Part shown: positions 6,532-14,713 of the stretch, piece after piece
How positions within the stretch are numbered: the stretch's first letter is position 1
How the letters are laid out: every line of letters begins with the position of its first letter
From: an uncultured Alphaproteobacteria bacterium
GTDB lineage: Bacteria; Pseudomonadota; Alphaproteobacteria; RF32; CAG-239
Direction of reading: 5' to 3'
Assembly: GCA_904501925.1 (NCBI GenBank)
Contig: CAJGCO010000021.1
Span: 1 to 23,643 of the forward strand
Length of the DNA: 23,643 bases
Program-made: the position numbers and the translations under genes
Notes under the pieces: model-generated
What the model saw: the letters and a program-made list of their open reading frames with translations, nothing else
Told to the model about the DNA's origin: nothing
Database searches by the model: none

Positions 6532-7041
6532 ATGCTAATATTAGGATATATATTTACAATTCTAAACTATGCTTGTTATTGCCTAAGCCGATTTATGAAA
6601 ACAAAAAAAATGATGCTACTTTTAGATTTAATATCAAAAGTATTTACCTCACTTGGTTTATACTGCCTAAATTCATTAAGTGGGACATACGTTTTTATTG
6701 CTGTATTTTTTATGTTAATTGTCGCTAATATAAAAGAAAGATTAAACAAACAATGGCTTGCTGTTTACATATTTTTTCAATCCATTTATTTGATTATTTT
6801 ATACTACACATACGTTGGAATATCTTCAATTTTAGTTGTTTTATTAGTATCCATTACTCTATTTTGCATCTGGTGGCTCCCTCCTCAAAAAATGCGCATA
6901 GTTGGTTTATTTAATAGTTTAACATGTCTTGCATACCAAATAAGCATAAAAAATTGGGCTGGATTATTAGAAATACTTGTAATGTTTAGCAATCTATTAG
7001 CATACATTAAATATAAAAAAATACAAAAACATCCTAAATAA
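6532..7041 (+). CDS. YgjV-like multi-pass inner membrane protein
   Basis: 169 residues with about five or six hydrophobic segments spread over the whole length and a basic C-terminus (KYKKIQKHPK), so an integral membrane protein. The C-terminal part, MRIVGLFNSL then NWAGLLEILVMFSNLLAYI, resembles the MR..W..S / WAGS..G..IE / N signature of the uncharacterised YgjV family. Start is set by AAGGAG seven nt upstream, and the gene follows trpB by 11 nt, so the two are almost certainly cotranscribed. A role in tryptophan or indole transport is suggested by context only; the family function is not established. Confidence 0.7.
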   Translation: MLILGYIFTILNYACYCLSRFMKTKKMMLLLDLISKVFTSLGLYCLNSLSGTYVFIAVFFMLIVANIKERLNKQWLAVYIFFQSIYLIILYYTYVGISSILVVLLVSITLFCIWWLPPQKMRIVGLFNSLTCLAYQISIKNWAGLLEILVMFSNLLAYIKYKKIQKHPK

Positions 7042-7050
7042 AAAATTCAC

Positions 7051-7079
7051 TTGATTGCTTCATAATTTTATGATACTAT
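7051..7079 (+). promoter_or_regulatory. Promoter of the DUF218-like gene
   Basis: TTGATT (7051-7056), 17-nt spacer, TACTAT (7074-7079). Start near 7086 would give a leader of about 128 nt to the ATG at 7214. In it, ATGTTTTG (7106-7113) is perfectly complementary to CAAAACAT (7197-7204), ten nt before the start codon. Confidence 0.5.
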
Positions 7080-7213
7080 ATGCATACAAATCCGAATTAT
7101 TATAGATGTTTTGTGTATTTTTCATGTGTTTATGGTTTTACCTTTACATTAAATACATCATTCATTGTAGTGGTCGGTTAAAATTGAATACGAACCCAAA
7201 ACATATAAACAAA

Positions 7214-8464
7214 ATGAAAAACCTAATTAAGAAACAGCTAGAACAGAATGGCTATGTTTGCAATGCACAAGCAAGAGAAACTATTGCTGATGCCATACAA
7301 AAAGAAGGCATCATTGTAGAACCACACAAACTTGACATCAAAGAGTGGGCTCCGGTGATTAAAAGAGCGATTGAAGTTGGTGGATGTACTCATGGTACTG
7401 AGTACTCATACCGCAACGCTCAGGGGGCGACATCAACTGCTAAGGTATTTGATTTGTACGAAATACCCAAAAAGTTGGTTAACCCTTTCCTTGTTTGCTT
7501 TTCAGGATACATGCCTGCTGCCATCTACACCATAGAGGCAATGCGTGCATACGAAGAAAAGTATGGAAAAAGGCTTCCTCTGTTTGCTACAGGAAAAGGT
7601 GGCAACAAAGGCTTGTTTGCTTCTGTTTTTAACCGAACTAAAGGTTATATGGTAAACACAGAAGCAGAGGCATATATGCGCATCATTGAGCAGATTGTGC
7701 CTTGCAATGACATTCGCAAACATCAACGAAACGTCGCTGATATTGATACCAAAGGCAACTTTGGTGAAATGTATCAGTTAGCTAAATCGCTTAAGCTGAA
7801 AGAAGCAACTTTTATTTTGTGTTCAGGACAACCTTGGTACACAAAAAGACTGCTTGCCGAAGGTATGTTAGAATTTGGTAAACCCCAATATTCTGATGTT
7901 AAGATTAATTTGGTTGTCTTAGACTGCCCGTTAACTCTTGACAGCGCCACACCCGAAGGTCATTTAAGCGAACTGATGCTAGGCTACATTGCTGCATCAT
8001 TGGGACCTTTAACCAAAGACACTTGCTCTTTGGAGGCTCCTGATTTTAGCAAAGAACGCTATCTACTCCCTGGAGTGCTAGAAGCCGACTGGTCAGTATT
8101 TGAAAAGCTCATTACAGACTATTCCAATATGGGATGGCCTAACTATCAAGAGCTTCTCTACAACGTAGACCATGAAACTGCTGTTTGCAACATCATTGAG
8201 GCTGATTTGAGAGCCCGAGCTTCTTTTACACCAGAAGCTTACGAAGATGCCATAAGATGCGATATAAATTGCTACCTTAGAGCATCCAAGGAGGACAAAA
8301 GAAAGTTCTTTTGCAGAACTGTGTATTTGAAAGCCGGCTTTTATGATGGCCACCGCCACCACACAGCCTACGATAAAGTACCTTATTTAGACTTCAAGTC
8401 TAATATGGAGCTTTATAAGATTTGGAGCTTTAGTACATGGAAAGATTATGAAAATCATTTCTAA
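7214..8464 (+). CDS. DUF218/YdcF-like protein
   Basis: 416 residues from ATG 7214; the frame opens at an ATG at 7106, which would add a 36-residue hydrophobic N-terminus. I prefer 7214 because GC content and codon style change there; neither start has a Shine-Dalgarno. The middle of the protein has the DUF218 pattern: PLFATGKGGN (about 122-131), TEAEAY (149-154), a spaced DTKGNFGE (178-185, in place of 'S.NT.EN') and FILCSGQPWYTKRLL (200-214). DUF218 proteins (YdcF, SanA, ElyC) act around envelope or nucleotide metabolism, mostly without defined chemistry. The C-terminal ~150 residues, with GFYDGHRHHTAYD, are not part of that domain. GC is higher than in the neighbouring trpB and ygjV-like genes, pointing to separate ancestry. 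Confidence 0.6.
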   Translation: MKNLIKKQLEQNGYVCNAQARETIADAIQKEGIIVEPHKLDIKEWAPVIKRAIEVGGCTHGTEYSYRNAQGATSTAKVFDLYEIPKKLVNPFLVCFSGYMPAAIYTIEAMRAYEEKYGKRLPLFATGKGGNKGLFASVFNRTKGYMVNTEAEAYMRIIEQIVPCNDIRKHQRNVADIDTKGNFGEMYQLAKSLKLKEATFILCSGQPWYTKRLLAEGMLEFGKPQYSDVKINLVVLDCPLTLDSATPEGHLSELMLGYIAASLGPLTKDTCSLEAPDFSKERYLLPGVLEADWSVFEKLITDYSNMGWPNYQELLYNVDHETAVCNIIEADLRARASFTPEAYEDAIRCDINCYLRASKEDKRKFFCRTVYLKAGFYDGHRHHTAYDKVPYLDFKSNMELYKIWSFSTWKDYENHF

Positions 8465-8472
8465 GTACTCTA

Positions 8473-8510
8473 CAAAAAAAACACCCCCGATTTTCGAGGG
8501 TGTTTTTTTT
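8473..8510. terminator. Bidirectional terminator
   Basis: ACACCC plus CGA pairs with TCG plus GGGTGT around a short loop, flanked by eight A on the left and eight T on the right. It ends the DUF218-like gene and can also act on the minus strand. Confidence 0.85.
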
Positions 8511-8526
8511 TATAATCTACCATTCA

Positions 8527-8558
8527 ATAAAAATTCCCCCATCTAAAACAGATAGGGG
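8527..8558 (-). terminator. Terminator of the 202-aa duplication protein gene
   Basis: On the minus strand, CCCCTATCT, a GTTTT loop and AGATGGGG form a hairpin followed by AATTTTTAT. It lies 12 nt past the stop of the gene at 8570. Confidence 0.7.
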
Positions 8559-8569
8559 AATAATCAAAT

Positions 8570-9178
8570 TTAGTACATGAAAACAATTTTTCTACGTCTA
8601 AAACGCCTAGAGTTTTTATGATACTTATTACACACATCAGCAATTTGATTAAGATTTGCATATCCAATCCAATGCCAATGATTATAAATGCGATTAACTT
8701 TACCACCCAAAGCTCTACGCATCAACACACAAGTCCAGTAGCTTCCAATATACGACATATGCTCAGTAGGATCATATCCGTACACAATATCCAATGAAGC
8801 AACCTCAGCCAAATTCAGTGTAGCATCCTCAATATCTTCTGCAGGAACACTCAAAACCAAATTTTTTCGCCTATTAGCAACTACTTTACTAATATCATCA
8901 GAAGAAGCATACCCCATCCAATACCAAACATTACTTATAGCGCCAATTTGCCCATCAAATTTACTCTTCAAAGCCTTACACTGTTTGAGTGTACCAATAT
9001 AAGATGATGGATTCCTTCGTCCAGAAACAATTATTGTTCCAAAAGACAACGCTTCGCTTATAAAATGCAAAATTTCTTCCACATTATCCGTCTTAGGATT
9101 AGGGTCAATATTATCAATCAAATGATTGTATGCCCACTTTACTTGATTTAAAAGTTGTTCTTTCCGTCTTTGTTCCAT
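8570..9178 (-). CDS. Hypothetical protein with an internal tandem duplication
   Basis: 202 residues. Residues 59-106 and 142-189 align without gaps at an offset of 83: both read SYIG....C, then G....I.N.W.W.GYA, then I..V and end in KN. Weaker similarity extends to about 20 residues before each copy, so the protein is essentially two ~75-residue units. Each unit has an aromatic N.W.W.GY motif that could line a binding site, and a single Cys in register. The C-terminus is strongly basic (RRFRRRK). No signal peptide or membrane segment. No Shine-Dalgarno before the ATG. I do not recognise the family. It shares strand with the SLOG gene 140 nt upstream, with no clear hairpin between them. Confidence 0.68.
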   Translation of the reverse strand: MEQRRKEQLLNQVKWAYNHLIDNIDPNPKTDNVEEILHFISEALSFGTIIVSGRRNPSSYIGTLKQCKALKSKFDGQIGAISNVWYWMGYASSDDISKVVANRRKNLVLSVPAEDIEDATLNLAEVASLDIVYGYDPTEHMSYIGSYWTCVLMRRALGGKVNRIYNHWHWIGYANLNQIADVCNKYHKNSRRFRRRKIVFMY

Positions 9179-9318
9179 AATTTACACTATATTAAAAAAA
9201 TAACCATAATCATATTAAATATGAAACACAAATTACACAAAAAAACATTTTTGTCAATAAAAAACAATTAAACCAATTTTTATTAAAAAATATTTATTTA
9301 GACATCTAGCAACTAATA

Positions 9319-9777
9319 TTAAACAAAATCTAGAAGATTTATTATAGTTTTTTCTTTTTTTTGAGCATGTTTATATGCATTATATGCTCCACCATAATCT
9401 TTTTCAATACAACAAACTATAACATCTGCTGACTCCACAATATATTTATTGCGCCTAGAAATAGCAAATTTAGGATGTCCTTCAGAAGCCTCAAAAGGAT
9501 AAATTATTTCAAATTTTGAATTTAAATCTTGTAATTTTGCTTTAGAATATAAATCGGGATTATATGCACACACATAACATAAAATTATATGTCTATAATC
9601 TTTTTTAACTCGCAACATAACCATTCTTGCGACCCAATCAAACGAACCTTGATCGCAACACCAAAACTCATCAATCCCTTGCTCAATTAACTCTCTGACT
9701 GTTTTTTCCAATAGTTCTTCAAGAGCATACGTAACAACAGTATCACGATGACCAAAAAAGGCACAAATACCACTCAC
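9319..9777 (-). CDS. SLOG-superfamily (DUF1273-like) protein
   Basis: 152 residues with the SLOG/DUF1273 layout: an N-terminal strand followed by FFGHRD (residues 7-12), an acidic helix, FWCCDQGSFDWVARMVML (about 37-55), a middle strand ending in the YPF region, then SRRNKYIVESADVIVCC and a GGAYNAYKHA segment. This Rossmann-like fold, shared with DprA and LOG enzymes, binds nucleotides or nucleotide-derived ligands; several members sit in defence or stress systems. The start is GTG at 9777: a TGA lies immediately upstream in frame, so it cannot begin earlier. There is no Shine-Dalgarno; instead seven U precede the start codon by two nt. The structured RNA at 9780-9995 lies directly upstream. 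Confidence 0.72.
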   Translation of the reverse strand: MSGICAFFGHRDTVVTYALEELLEKTVRELIEQGIDEFWCCDQGSFDWVARMVMLRVKKDYRHIILCYVCAYNPDLYSKAKLQDLNSKFEIIYPFEASEGHPKFAISRRNKYIVESADVIVCCIEKDYGGAYNAYKHAQKKEKTIINLLDFV

Positions 9778-9779
9778 TC

Positions 9780-9995
9780 AAAAAAACCAATCATCCCAAG
9801 CCAATTTGCAAAAGGTGGTGGATGATGACAACTATACGCAACGGCAAATAGCCCACATTATTCATGTGAAACACTATTCTGTGGCATCCACCATTTTGGT
9901 AAATGCCCATTAACAAGTAACTTTCAATTATCTGAAAGTTCTAGCCCGTTGCATAGGATTGTCATATCCTTGTTGAGATTTGGGCTATCTCAACA
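9780..9995 (-). ncRNA. Multi-branched structured RNA, candidate cis-regulatory leader of the SLOG gene
   Basis: Read on the minus strand. It begins with hairpin P1 (9994-9987 with 9979-9972, 8 bp, 7-nt loop). A long helix P2 follows, made of four blocks: 9969-9966/9823-9820, 9965-9959/9831-9825, 9956-9953/9835-9832 and 9952-9946/9844-9838, 22 bp in all with small bulges. Inside P2 are hairpins at 9940-9919 (7 bp), 9907-9883 (5+3 bp with internal loop) and 9868-9854 (5 bp). The P1 loop AGCCCA can pair with TGGGCT (9855-9850) inside P2: a pseudoknot. A promoter at 10029-10002 predicts the 5' end exactly at P1. The 3' end is seven U at 9786-9780. Strand choice rests on the promoter and U tract. 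I do not recognise the class. Confidence 0.6.
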
Positions 9996-10001
9996 TAAAC
10001 G

Positions 10002-10029
10002 AGTATATAAATATAAATAAAAAAAGCAA
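10002..10029 (-). promoter_or_regulatory. Promoter of the structured RNA
   Basis: Minus strand TTGCTT (10029-10024), 16-nt spacer, TATACT (10007-10002). Transcription would begin near 9995, the first base before hairpin P1. Confidence 0.6.
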
Positions 10030-10098
10030 TACATTTTAAATCATGATTTTATATTAAAACCATAACCACATAACCTCTTAATAAAATGAAACTTTATT

Positions 10099-11451
10099 TT
10101 ATATTCTAAATATTTCCTCAACTTTACGCATTGCCAAAGGAGAAACAAATACAACCAAAACATCTCCAATTTCTATTTTATCATCAGTTTTTGGAAATAT
10201 AATTTCATCATTTCTATAAATTGCACCAACTCTACTCTTTTCTGGCAACCCCAAATGATCAATTGTTTTACCAACATTTAAAGAATCTTCATCAATTCTT
10301 ACTTCCCAAACCTCACCTAAGCCACGTTTTAAACAATATGCATTGTTAATTTTTGCTTTTCTAATATCCTGCAACATAGCAGATGTTGTTATCAATGAAC
10401 GATCTAGAATTATATTTTCATAGCTATAATCAATCAAGTTATCAAAAGCTCTTGAATTCACTAGCGATAACGTATACTCAGCACCATTTCTCTTTGCAAT
10501 AAGCGACGCTAAAAGATTATCCTTATCATTATCAGTCACTGCAATTGAGACATCTGCAGACTTAATTTCAGCTTCATCCAAAATCACATCACTCATCATC
10601 TCTCCACTGATAATTTGAGTATTATTTAAATGTTCAGCAAGAACTATTGATTTATGGGTTTTATCTTCAATTATTTTACAAGAATTAATTGTATCATCTT
10701 TTTCTAAAGCATTTGCTATAGAATAAGAAATAGCATTTCCACCAAAAATAACAACGTTTTCAGTTTCTTTAACATCAAAGCCAAAATCATGCATTACATC
10801 AAATACATTTTCTTTTTCAACTAAAACAAATACTTCATCATCAGCACGAATTGTTTCAGTTGGCTTTGCAAAAAAACCTTGATTATCACGTGTTATATGA
10901 ACAACCGATGAATTATAATATCTTTTAATTTCACTTACTTCAACATTAAGCAATGGACAAGAATGCATACACTTAATACCAAGCAAATATAATTTATCAT
11001 CTAATAAGGGAAAAACAGATGATGCTCCTGGAACCTCAAGTAAGTTCAAAATAGATTTTGCAATTTCCACATCAGGTGAAATAACCAAATCAACCGGTAA
11101 GTGCCTATCGCTATACAAAGTATTCCATAATGGATTTAGAAAATATTCAGATTGCACCCTTGCAATTTTTTTAGGAATTTGAAAAAGAGAATAAGCAACC
11201 TGACACGCAATAAGATTAACCTCGTCATTACAAGTAACAGCAATCAACATATCAGCATTCTTAGCATTTATTTTTTCTAACACTCCAGGATGAGAAATAG
11301 AACCTTGCACTGTTTGTACATCAAATTCCTTAGCTATTGCACTTAATTTATTAGCATCAGTATCAATAACAATAATATCATTACTTGCCAAAGACAAGTA
11401 ATCTACAATACTTCTACCAACATTACCAGCACCACCAACTATAATTCTCAT
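10099..11451 (-). CDS. trkA: Trk system potassium uptake protein TrkA
   Basis: Peripheral NAD(H)-binding regulator of the TrkH/TrkG potassium channel. 450 residues, the usual length for two tandem RCK modules. The first NAD-binding motif GGAGNVGRSI is at 5-14, with acidic VIDTD at the end of the second strand; the second module begins FGGNAISYSIA (about 234-244), a degenerate form as is common. Two RCK-C domains follow at about 135-215 and 365-450. The start ATG overlaps the stop of dusB by 4 nt, so translation is coupled. No TrkH gene lies in the window. Adjacency to the NifR3-type dusB recalls the alphaproteobacterial nifR3-ntrBCYX-trkA order, with the ntr genes absent here. Confidence 0.93.
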   Translation of the reverse strand: MRIIVGGAGNVGRSIVDYLSLASNDIIVIDTDANKLSAIAKEFDVQTVQGSISHPGVLEKINAKNADMLIAVTCNDEVNLIACQVAYSLFQIPKKIARVQSEYFLNPLWNTLYSDRHLPVDLVISPDVEIAKSILNLLEVPGASSVFPLLDDKLYLLGIKCMHSCPLLNVEVSEIKRYYNSSVVHITRDNQGFFAKPTETIRADDEVFVLVEKENVFDVMHDFGFDVKETENVVIFGGNAISYSIANALEKDDTINSCKIIEDKTHKSIVLAEHLNNTQIISGEMMSDVILDEAEIKSADVSIAVTDNDKDNLLASLIAKRNGAEYTLSLVNSRAFDNLIDYSYENIILDRSLITTSAMLQDIRKAKINNAYCLKRGLGEVWEVRIDEDSLNVGKTIDHLGLPEKSRVGAIYRNDEIIFPKTDDKIEIGDVLVVFVSPLAMRKVEEIFRI

Positions 11452-12428
11452 ATTATATCTTCCTCTGCATGCGATGAAAAGTAATCATCTATCGCTTTCA
11501 ATGCTAAATCATAATCGTAAATTTTTGTATAAGTTTCACGAAATTTTTTTGCATCACGCAAATTTTTTGAATACCAACAAGCATATTTTCTAGAAATAGA
11601 TACAGCCATTTCCTTTCCATAAAACTTAACCATCTCATCTAACTGTTCAAGCATTGCCTCTTTAATATCTAATACCGATATTTTCACAGCTCTATCACCA
11701 TTTTCAATAAAATTATGCGCCTGACCTAACAACCACGGATTACCAAGAGCTCCTCGCCCAATCATCACACCATCAACATTTGTCTTTTCAATCATATCTT
11801 TTGCTAGCTCAGGTGTTGTTATATCACCATTACCAATAACTGGAATATTAACACTTTCTTTTACTTGTCTTATAATATCCCAATCAGCAACACCAGAATA
11901 TCCCTGCGCTCTCGTTCTACCATGAACTGTTATATATGCCGCACCACTATCCTGACACATTTTAGCAAATTCCACTGCATTTACCGAATTTACATCCCAG
12001 CCTTTACGAAACTTAACAGATACACAAAGATTAGTTGCCTTAACTGTTGCCTCAATAATTTTAGACGCCAAAGATAAATCTTTCATTAATGCTGAACCAG
12101 AATTATTTCCAACAATTTTCTTAACTGGACAGCCCATATTTATATCAAGCGAATACGCCCCAAGCTCAGAAACCAATTTTGCAGATTCACTAAAAAGCTC
12201 AGGATCATTACCAACAAGCTGTACAATAACAGGATACGGCTCATTAGATACATCTGCAATACGATAAGTTTTTTTATTCTTTCGATTAATAGCATTTATT
12301 GCCACCATTTCAGAATACAAATTACATACGCTTCTCTTTGCCACAACCTTACGCATAGGATAATCTGTTATCCCTGCCATTGGCGCTAGAAACACTTTAC
12401 TTTTCAAACCTAAAATATTACCACCCAT
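11448..12428 (-). CDS. dusB: tRNA-dihydrouridine synthase, DusB/NifR3 type
   Basis: FMN enzyme that reduces uridine to dihydrouridine in the tRNA D-loop with NADPH. 326 residues, full length. Seen: LAPMAGITDYPMR (14-26) of the FMN site, DINMGCP with catalytic Cys100, SVKFRKGW, VHGRTRAQGYSG..DW, PVIGNGD and DGVMIGRGALGNPW of the phosphate-binding end of the TIM barrel, then the helical C-terminal domain. The start ATG lies 2 nt after the stop of the coiled-coil gene and the stop overlaps trkA, so this is the middle gene of a three-gene operon. Confidence 0.94.
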   Translation of the reverse strand: MGGNILGLKSKVFLAPMAGITDYPMRKVVAKRSVCNLYSEMVAINAINRKNKKTYRIADVSNEPYPVIVQLVGNDPELFSESAKLVSELGAYSLDINMGCPVKKIVGNNSGSALMKDLSLASKIIEATVKATNLCVSVKFRKGWDVNSVNAVEFAKMCQDSGAAYITVHGRTRAQGYSGVADWDIIRQVKESVNIPVIGNGDITTPELAKDMIEKTNVDGVMIGRGALGNPWLLGQAHNFIENGDRAVKISVLDIKEAMLEQLDEMVKFYGKEMAVSISRKYACWYSKNLRDAKKFRETYTKIYDYDLALKAIDDYFSSHAEEDII

Positions 12429-12430
12429 AT

Positions 12431-14485
12431 CTAATCCATATTATTAAGAGCTTTAATTAAAATAAAATATGTCTTATCAAGAGAAGCCTTAACAGATAAA
12501 TTTATTAGCTCATTGCGAACATTATCATTACCATTTGCCATCTCTTTAATCAAAACATCTATCAAAAACAAATATTTAACTGCCTTATTATGAAAATCTG
12601 TATTATCATCAAAAGATTTTCTAATAACTTGCAAATACTTCTTCATTTGAGGTGTATTTATAGTATCTGTAAATATTGTTGTTTTACCTTTAAGATATTC
12701 TTCCCATAAATCAAATCTATCATAACCTGCAAATAAATTATCAATTTTAATATTCAATTTAGCTAGCTTTTGTTCAATTATTTTAGATAAGTTCTGCAAT
12801 TCTTCTCTATCTAGCTTTTGTGTTTCAGGATTTACCCTAATATTTTTCTCTTTATTTTCCAAAACAGTTTCATAATCCTCTAACAAATTATTCAACTCAA
12901 TCGACGAACCTTTAATATTAGATTGAAGCTCATCCAATCTTTCTTTAATTTTATCAATATTTCTCAATGCTATATCAATACTATTTTGTTGTTCTTCAAT
13001 CATCATTGCATTTTGCTTCGTATTATTTAACAACAAATTAGACGAGTTATTAATCTTATCTGTACTATGCGATATAATATCGCCAGCCTCTGTAAACTTA
13101 CCAATCACATCAACAGCCTTTTCTTTCAAAGCATCTGTTTTTAGCGCTAATTTAGAAGAAATATCTCCCACCTTATCAACAATTGTCTCTGCAATTGTCT
13201 GCAAATCAGAATTTTTAGCTTGAGTTAATGAAGCAAAAGCCTCCAATTTTTCAGTTTCTTTATTTATTGCAATAATAACACTTTGCATACTGGAAATTGC
13301 TTTTTCACAACGACGCTCAATCTCAACACGCTTTTCATCAAACGAAAAACCAATAGACTGAATAGCCTTCCCTGTTTCAGTATTAACAGCTTTCAATGTG
13401 TTAATTTGCTTTTTAGTCAAACTCTCAAGGTCTATTGAGTTTTTAACTAACTTATCAATTTCGCTTGAAATATTCTCACCATAATTTTTAAGATTATTAT
13501 TTAATAATTCAGAATTATGATTAATTAGTTGATTTTGAGTTTCCAACAAACGTTTTTGAGTATTAATAGAACCTTCAATACCTGAAACACTTTTATCCAA
13601 ACGTTTATAAATATCTTCACACTCTTCAGCTGTTTTATAAAAGGCCTTACTAATACGAACTGTATTCTCAGAAGTTCTAGCAATCATACTATTAACATGT
13701 TCCTGACTAACATCTGCGCAAGATTGAAGCTGTTCACGAATATCTACCAAATTAGCTTTATTATCTGATATATTGTTTTTTATATTTGCAGAAATTGCAG
13801 ATATTTCATCCAGCAATGGTGATATTTTACTAACAAAATCCCCCGATCTATTAGAAATCTCATCTGTACAATTTTTCATCTGCGTAATTGTTGAAGCTGT
13901 CTTGTTTGTAACAAACGCACACCTATCACTAAGAGTTTTAACCCCTTCATTCAACTCAATAAGAGTTTTACCAGAATAGTTATCTAATAATTTCAAAATC
14001 GAAGACAGCTCTTCAATTTGTCTTTCCAAATCTTGTTTAACTTTTCTGGAATTCTCAAAAACTTCAACATTTTGCGCTTGAAGTTGTTTAATATGATCTT
14101 GCAACACTAAAGAAAAAGCTTTCGCATTCTTTGTTGCATCATCGTCTGGATACATCAATCCATCAATATACTTCTGAAACAATGCAGAACTTGCAGATAA
14201 ATTTGCACTTCTATCAATATATGCAATCACAAACCAAAGAATTAAAAGAGGTATTAAAGAATACACCAAAAACAACCCAAAATCCACCGGAGGTAAAGCC
14301 ATCACACTAGACCAACCAATAAAGTTTTCAATATAATAACCAACACCTAAAAACCAAACAAGAGCTGTAACAAACAAGCAATACGCAAAGTTTCTCTGCA
14401 TCCACATATACCTTGCCACAAACGATTCTCTTTCTTTATTTTGTTCATTTTTTAAAACAGTGTTATAATTTTGTGCTTTTTGCAT
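12431..14485 (-). CDS. Two-pass membrane protein with a long coiled coil
   Basis: 684 residues. Two membrane helices near the N-terminus (about 33-52 and 70-90, the second rich in Leu/Ile/Trp) are followed by roughly 500 residues of heptad-like coiled coil with many Lys, Glu, Ile, Asn and Ser and little else, then a compact helical end (about 600-684). The arrangement resembles a chemoreceptor or structural coiled coil, but I see no HAMP domain and no methyl-accepting hairpin signature (the conserved EIS..V..I..IA type tip is absent). Start ATG has AAGG seven nt upstream. It is the first gene of the operon with dusB and trkA, spaced 2 nt from dusB. A role in envelope organisation is possible; function unknown. 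Confidence 0.8.
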   Translation of the reverse strand: MQKAQNYNTVLKNEQNKERESFVARYMWMQRNFAYCLFVTALVWFLGVGYYIENFIGWSSVMALPPVDFGLFLVYSLIPLLILWFVIAYIDRSANLSASSALFQKYIDGLMYPDDDATKNAKAFSLVLQDHIKQLQAQNVEVFENSRKVKQDLERQIEELSSILKLLDNYSGKTLIELNEGVKTLSDRCAFVTNKTASTITQMKNCTDEISNRSGDFVSKISPLLDEISAISANIKNNISDNKANLVDIREQLQSCADVSQEHVNSMIARTSENTVRISKAFYKTAEECEDIYKRLDKSVSGIEGSINTQKRLLETQNQLINHNSELLNNNLKNYGENISSEIDKLVKNSIDLESLTKKQINTLKAVNTETGKAIQSIGFSFDEKRVEIERRCEKAISSMQSVIIAINKETEKLEAFASLTQAKNSDLQTIAETIVDKVGDISSKLALKTDALKEKAVDVIGKFTEAGDIISHSTDKINNSSNLLLNNTKQNAMMIEEQQNSIDIALRNIDKIKERLDELQSNIKGSSIELNNLLEDYETVLENKEKNIRVNPETQKLDREELQNLSKIIEQKLAKLNIKIDNLFAGYDRFDLWEEYLKGKTTIFTDTINTPQMKKYLQVIRKSFDDNTDFHNKAVKYLFLIDVLIKEMANGNDNVRNELINLSVKASLDKTYFILIKALNNMD

Positions 14486-14634
14486 ATACTAACCTTTTTA
14501 AAATTCTTTAAAACATATGGTTTTCTTAGCATTTATTTTTATTTTTTTCAAACAAATTATTTATTTTACATAAGATTTATTTTTTTAACTACAATCTAAA
14601 AATTTATATTGATTTTATAAAAAAAAATAGTTAC

Positions 14635-14640
14635 TATAAT
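14635..14640 (+). promoter_or_regulatory. -10 element of the tRNA transcript
   Basis: A perfect TATAAT at 14635-14640, about 73 nt before the tRNA. The best -35 (TTGATT, 14609-14614) is 20 nt away, longer than ideal. The leader holds a small TGCT/AGCA hairpin. Confidence 0.45.
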
Positions 14641-14713
14641 GTATGCAGTCGGTGAAACGGTTGTGCTATGAGTTGCAGCATGTCATTGATTGCTCTTTTT
14701 TTGCGCATTTTAT

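Noticed and set aside
9780..9995. Known RNAs (6S, SRP, RNase P, tmRNA, T-box, cobalamin riboswitch) for the structured region
   Set aside because: None of their conserved cores is present (for example no T-box AGGGTGG, no SRP GNAR loop domain, no RNase P GAGGAAAGTC); a lone ACAGAA-like match is not enough.
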